Program-made: the position numbers and the translations under genes
In this document: positions 16,464-17,776 of the stretch, piece by piece
Numbering within the stretch: position 1 is the stretch's first letter
How the letters are laid out: the number at the start of each line of letters is the position of its first letter
Notes under the pieces: generated by a model
The model's database searches: none
Told to the model about the DNA's origin: nothing
Seen by the model: only the letters and a program-made list of their open reading frames with translations
Assembly (NCBI GenBank): GCA_900752815.1
Contig: CAADWS010000082.1
Span: 1-17,776, forward strand
From: Bacteroidaceae bacterium
Lineage (GTDB): Bacteria > Bacteroidota > Bacteroidia > Bacteroidales > Bacteroidaceae
DNA: 17,776 nt
Direction: 5' to 3'

Positions 16464-17347
16464 AAGCGTTCCATATCGTCTGCCAGTTTCATCAGATACT
16501 GCCCATACTGATTTTTCAGCATGGGTTGAGCCAGTTCCCGAACCTTTTCGGCCGTAATCCATCCTTGCTTCAAGGCAATGCCCTCCAGGCATCCCACTTT
16601 CAGCCCGGTCCGTTTTTCTATCACCTCAATGAACGTGGAGGCCTCACTCAAACTGTCGTGCGTCCCGGTATCCAGCCAGGCAAATCCCCGGCCCAGCGTC
16701 TGCACTTTCAACTCACCGTCGGCAAGGAAATGCTGGTTGACGGTCGTAATCTCCAGTTCACCACGCTGTGAGGGCTTGATGTTTTTAGCCACTTCCACCA
16801 CACGGTTCGGATAAAAGTAGAGTCCCACCACGGCATAATTGGACTTCGGACGTTTCGGTTTCTCCTCAATGCTCACACAGTTTCCTTCGCCGTCAAACTC
16901 CACGACTCCATATCGTTCCGGATCATTCACCCGATAGCCAAATACCGTGGCCTTTCCCTCCGTTTCCGCCGTTTCCACAGCAGCCCGCAACATGCTTCCC
17001 ATGCCGCTGCCGTGAAATATGTTGTCACCCAGCACCAGACATACACTATCCTGTCCGATGAATTCCTCACCGATAATAAAAGCTTGCGCCAACCCATCGG
17101 GTGAAGGTTGCTCCGCATAAGTGAAATTGACGCCATAGTCCGCTCCGTCGCCCAACAAACGACGGAAACTGGGCAAATCCTGAGGAGTGGAAATAATCAG
17201 TATGTCACGAATCCCGGCCAGCATCAGCACCGAAATTGGATAATAGACCATCGGTTTGTCAAAAATCGGAATAAGCTGCTTGCTGACTCCCTTGGTAATC
17301 GGATAAAGCCGTGTTCCGCTTCCGCCGGCCAAAACAATTCCTTTCAT
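16460..17347 (-). CDS. rfbA: Glucose-1-phosphate thymidylyltransferase
   Basis: The 295-aa enzyme joins dTTP and glucose-1-phosphate to form dTDP-glucose, the first step to dTDP-L-rhamnose and other deoxysugars of surface polysaccharides. The signature [20 protein letters not shown] (residues 8-27) carries the nucleotide-binding loop and catalytic arginine and lysine. [11 protein letters not shown] has the metal-binding aspartate (D108). [24 protein letters not shown] and [12 protein letters not shown] follow in the normal RmlA order. Length and start are standard. Its stop overlaps the start of the secreted protein gene. The rest of the rhamnose pathway (rfbB, C, D) is not in the window, at least on this side. 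Confidence 0.96.
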   Translation of the reverse strand: MKGIVLAGGSGTRLYPITKGVSKQLIPIFDKPMVYYPISVLMLAGIRDILIISTPQDLPSFRRLLGDGADYGVNFTYAEQPSPDGLAQAFIIGEEFIGQDSVCLVLGDNIFHGSGMGSMLRAAVETAETEGKATVFGYRVNDPERYGVVEFDGEGNCVSIEEKPKRPKSNYAVVGLYFYPNRVVEVAKNIKPSQRGELEITTVNQHFLADGELKVQTLGRGFAWLDTGTHDSLSEASTFIEVIEKRTGLKVGCLEGIALKQGWITAEKVRELAQPMLKNQYGQYLMKLADDMERL

Positions 17348-17478
17348 AACATTACTCGCTTAAATCGGGGAACCCCTGCGCATATTCAAATCCGGCACGA
17401 GCCCACCTTTATACAATAAAAATCTGTCAGGCATCAAGGACGCCACACATTTATATTTCTCACAAACATTCTTTAAGG

Positions 17479-17509
17479 CAAAGATAATGCATGCCCCATA
17501 ATATACAAA
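17479..17509 (-). promoter_or_regulatory. Bacteroidetes-type promoter of rfbA
   Basis: On the - strand TTTG (17509-17506), 19 bp, then TATCTTTG (17486-17479). Both boxes and the spacing are identical to those of the DUF3256 promoter. The expected start near 17472 leaves a leader of about 125 nt before the rfbA ATG, in which no strong structure was seen. Confidence 0.7.
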
Positions 17510-17587
17510 GTAAATCTGCCATTTTCTATGCTTCCGCCACGGAAATACAGGCTTGACAGACGTTACCCAGCAACGACGGAATCAGAA

Positions 17588-17616
17588 AACCGGATGAACG
17601 CGGCATTCATCCGGTT
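17588..17616 (-). terminator. Intrinsic terminator upstream of the rfbA promoter
   Basis: AACCGGATGAA (17588-17598) and TTCATCCGGTT (17606-17616) form a perfect 11-bp stem with a 7-nt loop. On the - strand it is followed by TTTTCTGATT, so it would end a leftward transcript entering from the right edge and insulate rfbA. On the + strand the tail CTTATTTC is weaker. Confidence 0.7.
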
Positions 17617-17667
17617 CTTATTTCACGGGACATCGCGCAAAAACGCCGATACAACCCGACCGTTCCA

Positions 17668-17701
17668 CAGTCAGTACTTTAGGAAAAACAGTCAGTAACC
17701 C
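17668..17701 (-). repeat. Third copy of the 21-nt repeat, opposite orientation (two units)
   Basis: Read on the - strand, GTTACTGACTG then TTTTTCCT (17701-17681) is followed by AAAGTACTGACTG (17680-17668), after which similarity stops. The period is 21 nt as in the 11111 array. It lies in the gap right of rfbA. Confidence 0.7.
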
Positions 17702-17746
17702 GTTGGCGGAATTAAATTAGTGCATATTTAACTCTGCCAATGGGTT
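17697..17746 (+). repeat. 14-bp stem-loop with 22-nt loop at the right edge
   Basis: AACCCGTTGGCGGA (17697-17710) pairs with TCTGCCAATGGGTT (17733-17746), 14 bp with two G-U pairs on the + strand; on the - strand these become A-C mismatches, so a + strand RNA fits better. A T-run (CCATTTTTG) follows on the + strand. It may be a terminator, a leader structure, or the end of a mobile element cut by the window edge. On the - strand two frames are open from the edge until stops at about 17717 and 17712, too short to judge. Confidence 0.45.
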
Positions 17747-17776
17747 TTCCATTTTTGTAGTTAATATATTGCAGGA

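Noticed and set aside
16464..16592. Longer start for the secreted protein, adding 43 residues inside rfbA.
   Set aside because: The extension is polar, lies wholly within rfbA and hides the signal peptide; the ATGA start at 16463 places the signal peptide at the N-terminus.
17712..17776. Possible C-terminal end of a leftward gene at the right edge (two open - strand frames, about 20 codons each).
   Set aside because: Twenty open codons in AT-rich DNA are expected by chance and neither frame shows a recognised family; the terminator at 17588-17616 makes a leftward gene likely but does not tell which frame.
1..17776. Search by eye for CRISPR arrays, tRNA or rRNA genes, complete insertion sequences and defence-system cores.
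   Set aside because: No spacer-separated repeat array, cloverleaf, transposase or nuclease gene was recognised; the only tandem repeat has no spacers.

Overview
The window reads as chromosomal DNA from a gut-type Bacteroidales organism (Bacteroides, Phocaeicola or a close relative). Three things point there. The families are typical: a PIF1-like helicase with HRDC and HTH_40 tails, large two-part FtsX/MacB permeases, and DUF3256, DUF4831, BT0820-type HAD and GH109-like proteins. Three promoters match the Bacteroidetes form TTTG-N19/20-TAnnTTTG. Secreted proteins carry a degenerate C-terminal sorting-like domain.

Layout, left to right. (1) Positions 2-1735, + strand: the 3' part of a helicase gene that starts outside the window. 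It converges, across a hairpin built from a local repeat, on (2) 1941-7971, - strand: an export operon of a membrane-fusion (adaptor) protein and two paralogous ABC permeases. No ATPase or outer-membrane channel gene is present. (3) 7972-8684: a 0.7 kb non-coding stretch holding a probable sigma-54 promoter for the operon and, about 90-110 bp upstream of its expected start point, two dyads GTGC-N6-GCAC exactly 21 bp apart, the usual layout of an NtrC-type activator site. (4) 8685-10984: a DUF3256 protein (-) diverging from ribosomal protein L31 type B (+), with back-to-back promoters, then a GH109-like oxidoreductase/glycosidase. (5) 10985-11356: a non-coding stretch with a phased 21-nt repeat array and a bidirectional terminator. 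(6) 11357-17347, - strand: a gene cluster read as rfbA, a 649-aa secreted protein overlapping rfbA by ATGA, a HAD phosphatase, the NAD(P)HX repair enzyme nnr and DUF4831. (7) 17348-17776: the rfbA promoter and leader, a terminator, another copy of the 21-nt repeat and a stem-loop at the window edge.

Most genes are recognisable families. The less ordinary content is between genes: a 21-nt repeat family at three intergenic sites (array, perfect hairpin, inverted orientation), and the sigma-54/enhancer arrangement in front of an exporter that lacks its ATPase. No tRNA, rRNA, CRISPR array or clear insertion sequence was seen. All family assignments come from reading the sequence and recalled family features; no database search was run.
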